NCBI GenBank assembly: GCA_964291465.2 | Contig: OZ219942.1 | Location: forward strand, 124,001 to 188,000 | Length of the DNA: 64,000 nt | DNA from: JAGWBJ01 sp964291465 | GTDB taxonomy: Bacteria; Chloroflexota; Dehalococcoidia; Lucifugimonadales; JAGWBF01 | Reading direction: 5' to 3' | Shown: in pieces, positions 25,696 through 34,174 of the stretch | How positions within the stretch are numbered: the first letter of the stretch is position 1 | Layout of the letters: every line of letters begins with the position of its first letter | The notes under the pieces: generated by a model | Databases searched by the model: none | Told to the model about the DNA's origin: nothing | The model's input: the letters and a program-made list of their open reading frames with translations, nothing else | Made by a program: the position numbers and the translations under genes

Positions 25696-26181
25696 TCAGC
25701 GGGCCCTGGGCACGAACATGGGCAGCACCACGCCAGGATCGTCGGCGGCGGGCATGAAGGTCACCTGGACGGGCATGTCCACGCAGATATCCTCGGGCGG
25801 CACGTGCAGGACGTTGCTAATCACCCGTAGCTGTGGCTGGTCCTCCAGCTCCACGAGGCAGATGTTGTAGGGGGTCTGCTCCTTCTCCCGCAGCGCCCGG
25901 TGGACCGGAGTCCAGGCTATGAGGAACGAGTAGACGCGGCCCCGCCCGGTGGTGGGGGTCCACCGATAGCCGAGCGAGTGGCAGTGGGGACACATGGGCA
26001 CGGGCGGATGCCGGAACACCCGGCAGTCGGAGCAGCGCTGGATGCGCAGCTCCCCCGCCGCCGTGCCCTCCCAGAAGCCTCGCTCGTAGTCGGGCAGGGC
26101 GCCCACGTCGGGCAGCGGGATCCCCTCCAGGGGCACTGTCATAGGCCGGGACTTCTCCGTCGTCGCGTCGGTCTGGCTCAT
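25696..26181 (-). CDS. Zn-ribbon/OB-fold protein of the DUF35 family
   Basis: 161 residues. The rubredoxin-like zinc ribbon is CSDCRVFRHPPVPMCPHC (two CxxC pairs, residues about 47-65). The OB fold follows (GRGRVYSFLIAW, LRVISNVLHV, PVQVTFMPA). DUF35 proteins partner thiolase-fold enzymes. Examples are ChsH2 with the retro-aldolase Ltp2 in steroid degradation, and the subunit bridging thiolase and HMG-CoA synthase in archaea. Here it lies four bases after the thiolase-like gene, which supports such a complex. It is the last gene of a four-gene set. Confidence 0.9.
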   Translation of the reverse strand: MSQTDATTEKSRPMTVPLEGIPLPDVGALPDYERGFWEGTAAGELRIQRCSDCRVFRHPPVPMCPHCHSLGYRWTPTTGRGRVYSFLIAWTPVHRALREKEQTPYNICLVELEDQPQLRVISNVLHVPPEDICVDMPVQVTFMPAADDPGVVLPMFVPRAR

Positions 26182-26185
26182 GGAA

Positions 26186-27376
26186 TCATCCCCTGCGAAT
26201 GATCACCGCGGCGCTGAGCTGCGCGGTCGAGGAGCAGGACAGCACGCGGTTGATCTCCTTCTCGGGCGGCTGGGAGGTGGACGTGCCCCGGATGAGGCGC
26301 ACCGCCTCCTGGCAGTGGGTCAGGCCGTGGATGTACGCCTCCGAGTGGTTGCCGCCGTGGGTGTTGGTGGGAAGGGCGCCGTCGAAGCGGATGTTGTCTC
26401 CCCCTTCTACGAAGTCCTTGGCCTCTCCCGGAGGCACGAAGCCATAGGCCTCCAGCCCAATGAGGCAGAAGGGGGTGAAGTGGTCGTAGAACATGAATGC
26501 GTCCATGTCCCGGGCCTGCAACCGGGCCCGGGCCCACAGGTCTAGGGAGGTGTGGGCCGACTCGGCCACGGCCAGGTCGGGACGGAACACGATGCCCTCG
26601 TTCATGGGCCCGGAGCCCTGGGCAGCCGCCTCCACCAGGACCGGGGTATCTCCGTGGCGCAGGTGCCGCGCCCGGTCGGGGGTGGTCATCACGATGGCCG
26701 CGGCGCCGTCGTTCTCCTGGCAGAAGTCCAGCAGGCGAAGGGGCTCGGCCACGAGACGGGAGCTCTGGTGGTCGTCGATGGTGATGGGCTCCCTTCGGAG
26801 GGCCCTGGGATTCCGGCTGGCGTGGTGGCGAAGGGTGACGGCCACCCAGCCGAAGTGCCTACTAGTGGCGCCGTGCTCGTGCATGTACCGGCGGGCAAAC
26901 ATGCCGAAGGAGTGGGCGGGCGCCAGCGCCCCCCAGGGGGCCAGGAAGCCCCTCTGGCCGCCCGTGATGCGCTCGGAGCCGCGGGCCTGGCCAAGCCGGA
27001 CCCCCGAGCGCAGGTTGGCAGCGCGGAAGCACACCACGTAGTTGCAATACCCGGACGAGATGGCGCCAGCCGCGTGGGCGACGGTGGCGTTTCCCGCGCC
27101 TCCCCCAAAGGCGATGGCCTCCCAGTGGCGCAAGTTCCTGATCCCCAGCGACTGCACCAGCATCGTCTCGTTGTTGCTGTCCATCTCGTAGCGCACGACG
27201 CCGTCTATCTCGTGGGGTGAGATCCCCGCGTCGTCGCAGGCGGCCTTGATAGCCTCGGCGGCAAGCTGAAGCTCGCTGCGGCCCGAGTCCCACGAGAACT
27301 CCGTCTCGCCGACCCCCACGATGGCCGCCTTGTCCCGGATGTTGTTCAGGTCCGCGGGTGTCATGTGTGCAACCAA
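26186..27376 (-). CDS. Thiolase-fold protein, SCP-2 thiolase/Ltp2-like
   Basis: 396 residues. It has the thiolase opening AAIVGVGETEFSWDSG and closing region THGGNHSEAYIHGL. The loop that normally holds the nucleophilic Cys reads AIAFGGGAGNATVAH, with no Cys, so ordinary thiolase chemistry is unlikely. FYDHFTPFCLIGLEAYGF resembles the Tyr-containing region of Ltp2 steroid retro-aldolases, which also lack the Cys and need a DUF35 partner. The start is TTG 27376 with AGAGG five bases upstream, or ATG 27364. Gene order with two acyl-CoA dehydrogenases and DUF35 supports side-chain cleavage of a CoA ester. The exact substrate is unknown. Confidence 0.85.
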   Translation of the reverse strand: MVAHMTPADLNNIRDKAAIVGVGETEFSWDSGRSELQLAAEAIKAACDDAGISPHEIDGVVRYEMDSNNETMLVQSLGIRNLRHWEAIAFGGGAGNATVAHAAGAISSGYCNYVVCFRAANLRSGVRLGQARGSERITGGQRGFLAPWGALAPAHSFGMFARRYMHEHGATSRHFGWVAVTLRHHASRNPRALRREPITIDDHQSSRLVAEPLRLLDFCQENDGAAAIVMTTPDRARHLRHGDTPVLVEAAAQGSGPMNEGIVFRPDLAVAESAHTSLDLWARARLQARDMDAFMFYDHFTPFCLIGLEAYGFVPPGEAKDFVEGGDNIRFDGALPTNTHGGNHSEAYIHGLTHCQEAVRLIRGTSTSQPPEKEINRVLSCSSTAQLSAAVIIRRG

Positions 27377-27431
27377 GTCAACCTCTAATAAAGAGCATCT
27401 TCCAGGGCCGGCCGGGCTATGGGCACTGCCG

Positions 27432-28538
27432 TCAAGGGACCAGCTCCTGCCCGATCCGGCCGAGATGGACGTCCGTGTCCCCCAGGTCGGCCTCGGATAT
27501 CTTGGACCTGGCGGTGTAGAGATGCATGTCGTGCTCCACGGCGAAGGCGATGCCGGCGAAGATGGAGTGGCCGGCCTCGGTAGCCCGGCGGCTCAACGAC
27601 CCGCAGTAGGCCTTTGCCATGGAGACGTCTTCGCCAGCCGGGATCCCCCTGGACAGCTTCCACGCCGCCTGGTAGGTCAGAAGCCGTGCGCCGTCCACGG
27701 CCACCGTCAAGTCGGCGCACCGGTGCTGGACGGCCTGGAAGCTGCCGACGGGCCGTCCGAACTGCACCCGCGACTTGGAATAGTCTACTACCATCTCCAG
27801 CACCTTTTCGGCACGGCCGACCATCTCCCCACACCGGGCCACCGTGGTCCACTCCAGCGCCTCTCGCAGAGCACAGCATCCCGTCCCGTCGACGCCCGTG
27901 AGACGGTGGCTCTCCGGTACTCTCACGCCGCTAAACTCGACCTCGCACTGCCGGTGGGCCGGGACGGACTTCATGGGTGCAGACACGATTCCGTGGGAGG
28001 TCGCGTTGACAAACATCGGGGCGCCACGGCTGCCGGAGCCCGAGGTCGGAACGACCACAAGGCAGTCCGCGACACCGGCATAGGGGACGAAACGCACGCT
28101 GCCGTCCAGGACCGACCAACCGCCCGCCCTGACGGCGGTCACCGAGCCGTGGCCGGGGAAGGCGCCGGCCATGGCCGCTATCAGCTCGCCCCGGCATATT
28201 CCGCCAAGCAACGTGTCCCTCTGCAAGGGGCTGGCGCACCGGGCCAGGACCTGGCCGCAGAGAACACTGGACGAAAAGAACGGCCCCGGGGCCAGGGCCC
28301 GGCCAATCTCTTCGGCCAGTACCACCAGGTCGGTGGCGTCCCCGCCCGAACCTCCATCGGCCTCGGGAAGGGCAAGCCCCAGCCAGCCAAGGCCGGCCAT
28401 CTTGGTCCAGAGGGACTCCGAGTAGCCCTTGTCGCCGCCCTCGATCTCGCGCACCAAGGACGTGGGGCACTCGGCCTCGAGGAACTCCCGCGCCGTGCTC
28501 TTCAGTAGCTGCTGTTGCTCGCTGAGCCCCAGGTCCAT
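27432..28538 (-). CDS. Acyl-CoA dehydrogenase, short partner-type subunit
   Basis: 368 residues. FAD-dependent oxidation of an acyl-CoA to the enoyl-CoA. The start DLGLSEQQQLLKSTAREFLE is typical. Other landmarks are GLALPEADGGSGGDATDLV, SRVQFGRPVGSFQAVQH and the C-terminal IAFAVEHDMHLYTARSK, which keeps a Glu where the catalytic base stands. This type is common as one half of heterotetrameric dehydrogenases of steroid degradation (FadE28/FadE29-like). It starts six bases after the other dehydrogenase ends. Confidence 0.9.
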   Translation of the reverse strand: MDLGLSEQQQLLKSTAREFLEAECPTSLVREIEGGDKGYSESLWTKMAGLGWLGLALPEADGGSGGDATDLVVLAEEIGRALAPGPFFSSSVLCGQVLARCASPLQRDTLLGGICRGELIAAMAGAFPGHGSVTAVRAGGWSVLDGSVRFVPYAGVADCLVVVPTSGSGSRGAPMFVNATSHGIVSAPMKSVPAHRQCEVEFSGVRVPESHRLTGVDGTGCCALREALEWTTVARCGEMVGRAEKVLEMVVDYSKSRVQFGRPVGSFQAVQHRCADLTVAVDGARLLTYQAAWKLSRGIPAGEDVSMAKAYCGSLSRRATEAGHSIFAGIAFAVEHDMHLYTARSKISEADLGDTDVHLGRIGQELVP

Positions 28539-28544
28539 GTATGG

Positions 28545-29705
28545 CTACCGCGGCATGCCCAGACCCCTCTGGGCGATGATGTTGCGGTGAATCTCGCAGG
28601 TGCCGGCCCCGTGCAGGTGCATGCTCTCCCTATGTATTCCCTCGATGGCGCCCATCAGAGGCGCCGCGTCCGACTCGTTGCCAAGGGCGCCGTAAGGGCC
28701 CACGGCTTCCATCGCCATCTCCGCGAACCGGAGGCGCTGCTCGGTCCCGTACAGGAAGGCGACGGAGGCCTCGGCGTTGGGCACGGCGCCGGCGCTCTGG
28801 AGCCAGGCGACCCTCCAGCAGAGCAGCCTCCACACCTCCATGCCCACGCGCACCTCGGCCAGCCTGTGCCGGAGCACCGTCCGGTCGGGCTGCCCGGGCG
28901 TGGGGGACGTCTTGCAGTAGTCTACGAAGTCGTCGAAGGTCCGTCGGACGCCGGCGTACCGCTCCAGGCCGGACCGCTCGTAGTCCAGGGTGGTCATCGC
29001 ATGGTACCATCCCTGGTTCTCCTCGCCGATCAGGCAAGAAGCCGGCACGCACACGTCGTCGAAGAACGTCTGGGCGGCCATGTCGCCGTTGATGTAGGGG
29101 AGCGGCCGAAAGGTGACGCCGGGAGTCTTCACGTCGACGATGAAGAGGCTTATGCCCCGGTGCCGGGGAGCGTCGGGATCCGTCCTTGCCAGGAGGTAGA
29201 TGTAGTCGGCATAGTAGGCGAAGCTGGTGAACATCTTCGTGCCGTTGATGACGTACACATCGCCCTGCCGCTCGGCCCGAAGCTCCAGGCCCGCCAGGTC
29301 CGACCCGGCGTTGGGCTCGCTGAAGCCCTGGCAGTATTGCACCTCCGCCCTGGCTATGGGCGGGAGGTACTGCTCCTTCTGCTCGGCGGTCCCGAAGGCC
29401 ATCAGGGCCGGGCCCACGTAGCCCCGGCCGACGTTTCCCGTGCTGGGGACTCTCCGATAGCCAAGCTCCTCGCCGAGTATCGAGTGCTCGATCTGGGTCA
29501 GGCCGCTTCCGCCGTATTCCTCGGGCCAGCTAACCACCAGCCAGCCCCGCTCGGCCAGCTTCCGGTCCATGGACCGGGCGAAGCGGTACTGGTCCTCGCC
29601 CTCGCCCCCAAAGACCGCTTGGCGCTCGGGGGGAACCTCCCTCTCCAAGAAGGACCGGACATCCTGCCGGAACCTCTCCTGGTGGGCAGTGAAGTCAAAG
29701 TCCAA
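28545..29705 (-). CDS. Acyl-CoA dehydrogenase, FadE29-like
   Basis: 386 residues. FAD-dependent acyl-CoA oxidation. GWLVVSWPEEYGGSGL, EPNAGSDLAGLELRA, NGTKMFTSFAYYADYIYLLA and the end GAGTCEIHRNIIAQRGLGMP are characteristic of the branch that pairs with a second, shorter dehydrogenase. The start is read as TTG 29705 with GGGGAG seven bases upstream; the frame is open for another 35 codons, but they match nothing. First gene of the set dehydrogenase, dehydrogenase, thiolase-like, DUF35, which parallels the mycobacterial igr operon except that no MaoC-type hydratase gene is present. Confidence 0.9.
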   Translation of the reverse strand: MDFDFTAHQERFRQDVRSFLEREVPPERQAVFGGEGEDQYRFARSMDRKLAERGWLVVSWPEEYGGSGLTQIEHSILGEELGYRRVPSTGNVGRGYVGPALMAFGTAEQKEQYLPPIARAEVQYCQGFSEPNAGSDLAGLELRAERQGDVYVINGTKMFTSFAYYADYIYLLARTDPDAPRHRGISLFIVDVKTPGVTFRPLPYINGDMAAQTFFDDVCVPASCLIGEENQGWYHAMTTLDYERSGLERYAGVRRTFDDFVDYCKTSPTPGQPDRTVLRHRLAEVRVGMEVWRLLCWRVAWLQSAGAVPNAEASVAFLYGTEQRLRFAEMAMEAVGPYGALGNESDAAPLMGAIEGIHRESMHLHGAGTCEIHRNIIAQRGLGMPR

Positions 29706-29764
29706 GCACTTACTCCCCTGGAAGGCTTTCGATGCCGGGCCACGGCCAACTCCGGCATGACCAC

Positions 29765-29786
29765 ACCGCCGCCGGAATGCGGCGGT
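29765..29786. repeat. Perfect inverted repeat upstream of the acyl-CoA dehydrogenase set
   Basis: ACCGCCGC (29765-29772) and GCGGCGGT (29779-29786) flank CGGAAT. It lies 60 bases before the TTG start of the dehydrogenase and could be a hairpin or a binding site. Confidence 0.4.
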
Positions 29787-29813
29787 GGCGGCCAATGCCG
29801 CTACCGTCATGGG

Positions 29814-29847
29814 AATCCGGCCCGCCGCCCCGGGGGCGGGCCGGATT
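29814..29847 (-). terminator. Long GC hairpin after the NHL gene
   Basis: AATCCGGCCCGCC (29814-29826) and GGCGGGCCGGATT (29835-29847) form a perfect 13-pair stem with an eight-base loop, 27 bases downstream of the NHL-gene stop. There is no clear T tract. Probably a terminator or mRNA 3'-end protector. Confidence 0.6.
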
Positions 29848-29874
29848 GAGACTACCTACTGGGACCGCAGACGA

Positions 29875-30879
29875 CTAGAGGTTCACGGGGGCGTCGACGA
29901 AGTCCTGCTCCTTGACGTATACCTGCATCCTGCCGGAGATGGTCTCCAGCACTATGATGCGGCCTTCGTCGTCCACGTTCACCGCCACGGGGCGGCGGAA
30001 CAGGTACTCGGGCGACAGGTCCACCCTGCGGCGGGCCTTGCCGTAGTCGGGGTTGGCGTCCACCGAGTCCTGCGCCCACTTGGGCAGCTTGTCGGCGTCT
30101 CCCACGAAGCTGGTGAGGAAGTCACCGTCTTCGGCGTAGATGTTCAGCCTGTAGTTGCCCCAGTCCACCACGTAGACGTCCCCGTCCTTGTCTATGGCCA
30201 CCGCGCTGGGGTGGTTCAGCTCCCCGGGCCCGTTTCCGGAGCCCAGGCCTATGCTGGCCACGTACTCGCCGTCGGCGGTGAACTTCTGCACCCGGTCGTT
30301 CTTCCAGTCGGCCACGTAGACCTGTCCCCGGGAGTCCACGGCAATGCCCCAGGGGGTGTCGAACTGGCCCGGGCCGCTGCCCTGGCTGCCCCACCCGGAC
30401 TGGAACGCCCCGTCCTTGCTGAACACCTGCACTCGGTTGTTCAGGCCGTCCACCACGTACAGGTTGTCGTTCGCGTCGAAGTCCAGGCCCGAGGGGCCGC
30501 TGAGCTGGCCGGGGGCCGAGCCCTTCTCACCCCACTGGGTCAGGTGGTTGCCGTCCTTGTCGTATACGTCGATGTGGCTGGTGTAGTCGTCGGAGACGTA
30601 GACGTTCTCCCCGCTGTCCACCGCCACCGAGGAGGGCCAGGGGGAGTTGCCCCCGGCGAAGCCCAGGCCCCGGTCCTCCCAGACGAACTCGCTGTCGATG
30701 GTGCACTTGGTCAGCCCGTGCCCGGCGTTGAACTCGTTGCCCTTGTTGATCACGTACAGGACTCCACCAGGGGCGACGGCGAAGTCCACGGGATGGGAGA
30801 ACCCCGCTCCAGCGTTGGCGTTCCTCCCAATGGCGTAGTCGTAGTTGTAGATACGGCCGGATATGTACCTGGTTAGCAT
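29875..30879 (-). CDS. NHL-repeat beta-propeller protein
   Basis: 334 residues with about six NHL repeats, for example GFSHPVDFAVAPGGVLYVIN, GPSGLDFDANDNLYVVDGL, DTPWGIAVDSRGQVYVAD and HPSAVAIDKDGDVYVVDWGN. These propellers bind proteins or small ligands, and some cleave peptidylglycolates. There is no signal peptide, so the site of action is uncertain. The start is ATG 30879 with AAGGGGGTAG upstream. It follows the DUF1501 gene on the same strand, but strong hairpins between them suggest separate transcripts. Confidence 0.88.
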   Translation of the reverse strand: MLTRYISGRIYNYDYAIGRNANAGAGFSHPVDFAVAPGGVLYVINKGNEFNAGHGLTKCTIDSEFVWEDRGLGFAGGNSPWPSSVAVDSGENVYVSDDYTSHIDVYDKDGNHLTQWGEKGSAPGQLSGPSGLDFDANDNLYVVDGLNNRVQVFSKDGAFQSGWGSQGSGPGQFDTPWGIAVDSRGQVYVADWKNDRVQKFTADGEYVASIGLGSGNGPGELNHPSAVAIDKDGDVYVVDWGNYRLNIYAEDGDFLTSFVGDADKLPKWAQDSVDANPDYGKARRRVDLSPEYLFRRPVAVNVDDEGRIIVLETISGRMQVYVKEQDFVDAPVNL

Positions 30880-30936
30880 GGCTGCTACCCCCTTGCGTGC
30901 TTGGGATCCGGGGGCCGGCGATGGGGCCGACAAGTT

Positions 30937-30972
30937 GGGGGGGAACCGGGGAACGTTGCCCCGATTCCCCCC
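30937..30972 (-). terminator. GC-rich hairpin after the DUF1501 gene
   Basis: GGGGGGAACCGGGG pairs with CCCCGATTCCCCCC (30959-30972), with one mismatch inside the stem and a short loop, about 45 bases downstream of the DUF1501 stop. A second small hairpin, GCCGGT/ACCGGC at 30980-30994, lies between the two. Confidence 0.6.
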
Positions 30973-31016
30973 TCCTATTGCCGGTCGTACCGGCGGGAGC
31001 CTTCCCGGCGAAAGGG

Positions 31017-32144
31017 CTATCCCTTCTTGATGAAGCTCAGCTTCTCGAAGGAGCCGCCCACTATCGGGTTGGCGTCCAGCCCCAGCCAGTCCTCCAAGAG
31101 CGTGGAGTACACACCCCGGAAGTCGTGGTTGGGCACCAGGTCGCCGAACTGCAGGTCCTCGGCCTTCCGGCTGGGATACTCGCCGTGGTACCCGGCCACC
31201 ACCGGGTCACCTATGGCGAAGCAGGCCCCCGCCGCACCGTGGTCCGTACCCGACCCGTTGTCGTGCACCCTGCGCCCGAACTCCGAGAACAGGAACACCA
31301 CCACGTTGTCGGCCGCGTCGTGCTCGGCCAGGTCCTGGTAGAAGTCCGACACCGACTCGGACACTTCCTTCAGCAGCTGGGAGTGCATCCCCAGCTGGCT
31401 GGCGTGGGTGTCGAAGCTGGAGTGCTGGGTGTAGAACACCCGCGTCCCGAACCCCGCCAGGTGCACCTGCGCTATGTCCCTCATCTTCCGGGCTATCGGG
31501 CTGGCAGCGTACTCCACCGAAGACGTGTACTTGTCCGGCGCCGTCCTCAGGATGTCCGCACCCTTCAGCGCGTCCAACCCCGTCTGGCTCAGGTAGTCCA
31601 TCACGAACCCGGTGCCCACCGCCGGAGCGTACATCCGCCCGAACCTCTCCAGCGCCGCGGCCCTCTGGTCCGCCTCCAGACCCGTCAGTATCCCGTAGGT
31701 CGACAGGTCCGATACCGACGCCACCGATACGCCCGGCAGGGCCAGCGCACGGGGCAGCCCGTTGCCGAAGTTCACCGCCGTCAGCACGTTCTCCTTGTTC
31801 GGGTCCAGGTCCCGCGTGGCACGTCCCAGCCATCCCTCGGTCCCCACCTTGTCCGGCTCGCACGTGTGCCAGATGTCCATGGACCGGAAGTGCGACCGGG
31901 GCGAGTTCTCGTACCCCACCCCGTGGATCACCGCCATCTTCCCCTGGTCCCACATGTCCTTCAGCGCAGCCATGCTCGGGTGGAAGGCGATCTCGTCGTC
32001 CACCACGATCATCTCTTCGTCCTTGATGCCCACCGCAGGACGGTTGTCCTTGTACAACGGGTCGTTGTACGGGATCGTGCTGTTGAAGTAGTCGTTGCCA
32101 CCCGTCAGCTGCAGTATCACCAGGACCGGATCCTTCTTTGCCAT
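31017..32144 (-). CDS. DUF1501 family protein
   Basis: 375 residues. DUF1501 belongs to the alkaline phosphatase-like clan and is almost always paired with DUF1800, as here. Core motifs are LVILQLTGGNDYFNSTIPY, SHFRSMDIWHTCEPD, FDTHASQLGMHSQLL and the C-terminal FLFSEFGRRVHDNGSGTDHG, which carries likely metal or active-site residues. Most relatives have a Tat signal peptide; this one starts directly at the core, so export is not evident. It starts 58 bases after the DUF1800 gene. The function of the pair is unknown; it may concern surface or extracellular polymers. Confidence 0.9.
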   Translation of the reverse strand: MAKKDPVLVILQLTGGNDYFNSTIPYNDPLYKDNRPAVGIKDEEMIVVDDEIAFHPSMAALKDMWDQGKMAVIHGVGYENSPRSHFRSMDIWHTCEPDKVGTEGWLGRATRDLDPNKENVLTAVNFGNGLPRALALPGVSVASVSDLSTYGILTGLEADQRAAALERFGRMYAPAVGTGFVMDYLSQTGLDALKGADILRTAPDKYTSSVEYAASPIARKMRDIAQVHLAGFGTRVFYTQHSSFDTHASQLGMHSQLLKEVSESVSDFYQDLAEHDAADNVVVFLFSEFGRRVHDNGSGTDHGAAGACFAIGDPVVAGYHGEYPSRKAEDLQFGDLVPNHDFRGVYSTLLEDWLGLDANPIVGGSFEKLSFIKKG

Positions 32145-32202
32145 CTACTCTCCTCCTTTTCTCCTTGTACCTTTCTTGGCCCCTTGGCCTGCTCCCCGGT
32201 AT

Positions 32203-33612
32203 CTACTCGAACTGGTACTCCCGCGACGCCGCTATCAGCGCCAGCATGTCCGCCACCCTCTGCTCCGACTGGGCCGCTCCCTCGCTGCCCCAGTCCAGCT
32301 TGCCTCCCTGCTTCGCCATCGTCACCAGCTCCTCACGCGTCTGCCCGCTCACCTCCAAAGGCCCGATGATGTCCAGCGCACTCTCCACCAGCTCCTCGGG
32401 CCCCAGCTCCCCCTGCTCCTTCACCCTCATCACCATGGCACGCACACCGGGCATCTCCAGGTTCGACAGTCGGTCCGCCGCGAAGTTGATCCGCCTCACC
32501 AGCGACCCGCTGTCTATCCACTCCGCGCCCGTGTGCCAACCCTCCACGCTGGGCGGGTTCATGATCTCCTGCCCCTGGTACCCCGGCTCCTCACCTATCG
32601 CCTGCAACCCCGGCCGCGGGAACTGGAAGTCACCCACCAGCCTCATTATCCCCGCCACCACCTCCGCGGGACTCTTCACCTTCTGCCACCGGATGGACTC
32701 CGCCTTGAAAAAGTCCGAGTTGAACATCACCCTCAGCGTCGACCTCATGTCGTACCCCGAGCTGATGAACGCGTCCCCTATGATGTTCACCGCCGCCGGG
32801 TCCAACGGCGGGTTGATCTGCCACGCTGGCACCTGCGGCTCGTCCGCTACGAAGAAGTTGTACAGGTGCCGCGCCACGAACCGCGCCGTCGCCGGCTGCC
32901 TCACCACGATGTCTATGATGTCGTCCCCGTTGAAGTTCCCTCGGTGCCCCAGGAACACCTTCTCGCTGTCGTCGTGGTCCTCCTCGTGGTACTCGAAGCT
33001 CCACCAGAACCGCGCCAACGGCAGCCTCGGTATCCTCTGGGAGATGGTCCACCCCGTGAACGCCCTCGACGCCTCGAATACGTCCTGCTCCGTGTAGTTC
33101 CCAACTCCCATGGAGAAGAGCTCCAGCAGCTCCCGGCCCCAGTTCTCGTTGGGCTCGTCCTTGTGGTTCTCGTTGTTGTCCAGCCAGTAGATCATCGCCG
33201 GACTCTTCGCCACCTCGACCAGCAGGTCCCGGTAGCTCCCCATCCCCTTCTCACGGAACATCTTGATCTGCGCCGTCATCTCGTTGGGGTTGTCTATCTT
33301 CGAGTTCCCCGTCGCCAGCACCTGGTGCCAGAACAGCGCCATCTTCTCTTCCAACGGCCTCTTGGTGTTGATCATGTGGTAGATCCACTCGGAACGCCCG
33401 TTGGGCGGCGCCCCAGGTATCTCCAGGCTCGGGTAGTACCTCAGCAAAACGTCCGTGTCCACCTTCGGTATCCCGAACCGGTCCGGGTCCACCAGCTCCT
33501 CCACCGTCTCCTCGTACCCACGGGCCACACGCTCCTCCAGCTCGTCCCGGCTGGCTCCGAACCCCGCCCGCCTCATCAGATGCGCCATCAGGGCTATGTC
33601 CCTGTCTGCCAT
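32203..33612 (-). CDS. DUF1800 family protein
   Basis: 469 residues. Typical segments are LMRRAGFGASRDELEERVA, FWHQVLATGNSKID, NENWGRELLELFSMGVGNYT, DVFEASRAFTGWTI, VRQPATARFVARHLYNFF, then NPPSVEGWHTGAEWIDSG. It has no signal peptide or membrane helix, although many relatives are exported. First gene of the DUF1800-DUF1501 operon, driven by two tandem promoters upstream. GGAGGACGGC precedes the ATG. Biochemical activity is not known for the family. Confidence 0.92.
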   Translation of the reverse strand: MADRDIALMAHLMRRAGFGASRDELEERVARGYEETVEELVDPDRFGIPKVDTDVLLRYYPSLEIPGAPPNGRSEWIYHMINTKRPLEEKMALFWHQVLATGNSKIDNPNEMTAQIKMFREKGMGSYRDLLVEVAKSPAMIYWLDNNENHKDEPNENWGRELLELFSMGVGNYTEQDVFEASRAFTGWTISQRIPRLPLARFWWSFEYHEEDHDDSEKVFLGHRGNFNGDDIIDIVVRQPATARFVARHLYNFFVADEPQVPAWQINPPLDPAAVNIIGDAFISSGYDMRSTLRVMFNSDFFKAESIRWQKVKSPAEVVAGIMRLVGDFQFPRPGLQAIGEEPGYQGQEIMNPPSVEGWHTGAEWIDSGSLVRRINFAADRLSNLEMPGVRAMVMRVKEQGELGPEELVESALDIIGPLEVSGQTREELVTMAKQGGKLDWGSEGAAQSEQRVADMLALIAASREYQFE

Positions 33613-33685
33613 CGCGCCGTCCTCCTACTCTATTCTCCGCTCCTCGCTCACCACGCGCACCTCCACCCACAAACGAGGCAGGTCA

Positions 33686-33714
33686 ATTCTATTACCCGGC
33701 CTCACCCCTGTCAA
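33686..33714 (-). promoter_or_regulatory. Proximal promoter of the DUF1800-DUF1501 operon
   Basis: On the minus strand TTGACA (33714-33709), 17 bases, TAGAAT (33691-33686). The -10 element ends about 70 bases before the DUF1800 ATG. Confidence 0.75.
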
Positions 33715-33742
33715 TCCGAACCGCCACCTCCCAACGACCCCA

Positions 33743-33771
33743 ATTCTACCCACCACCATACCCCCTGTCAA
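33743..33771 (-). promoter_or_regulatory. Distal promoter of the DUF1800-DUF1501 operon
   Basis: A second TTGACA (33771-33766), 17 bases, TAGAAT (33748-33743), with the same hexamers and spacing as the proximal one and displaced by exactly 57 bases. Confidence 0.75.
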
Positions 33772-34174
33772 CTGCTAAACGTTTCCTCCCTACCCGCATA
33801 CCTTCCTCATAATCATTATTGGGTCGCCCAGGCGTCGATGACGCCGACGCGCCCTCAAGACGTGAGCCCTGGCGCCCGACCCGGGGTCGGGTGATGGCAT
33901 GGGGCACCGGGCGCCGGGATGGAATTGTTTCGCCGGAGGAACAATTAAGGGTCAATTAGGCCGACCGTGTGAAAACCTCCAACTCCCCCGTGGGAGCGGG
34001 CGTCTTGGCCGGGGCGCCGAGGCGCCGGGAGGAATTCGTTCCAACAATTCTGGTGGCCGGCTTCCGGGCGTGTCAAGGGAGACTTGTCATCGCCGGGGCG
34101 GCGCCATCTCGGGACGGCCGACCCTTGTTTCTCATCAAACTCGGGCGCATCAAGCCCGAGGCACGGTGGCTGGC
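33772..34174. other. Intergenic region between the MmgE/PrpD gene and the DUF1800 promoters
   Basis: No gene is seen. AATTGTT (33923-33929) and AACAATT (33940-33946) form an inverted repeat. A related motif, GGAATTCGTTCC followed by AACAATTC, lies about 100 bases further on (34030-34051). These could end transcripts from the MmgE side. The rest has no recognisable signal. Confidence 0.5.
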
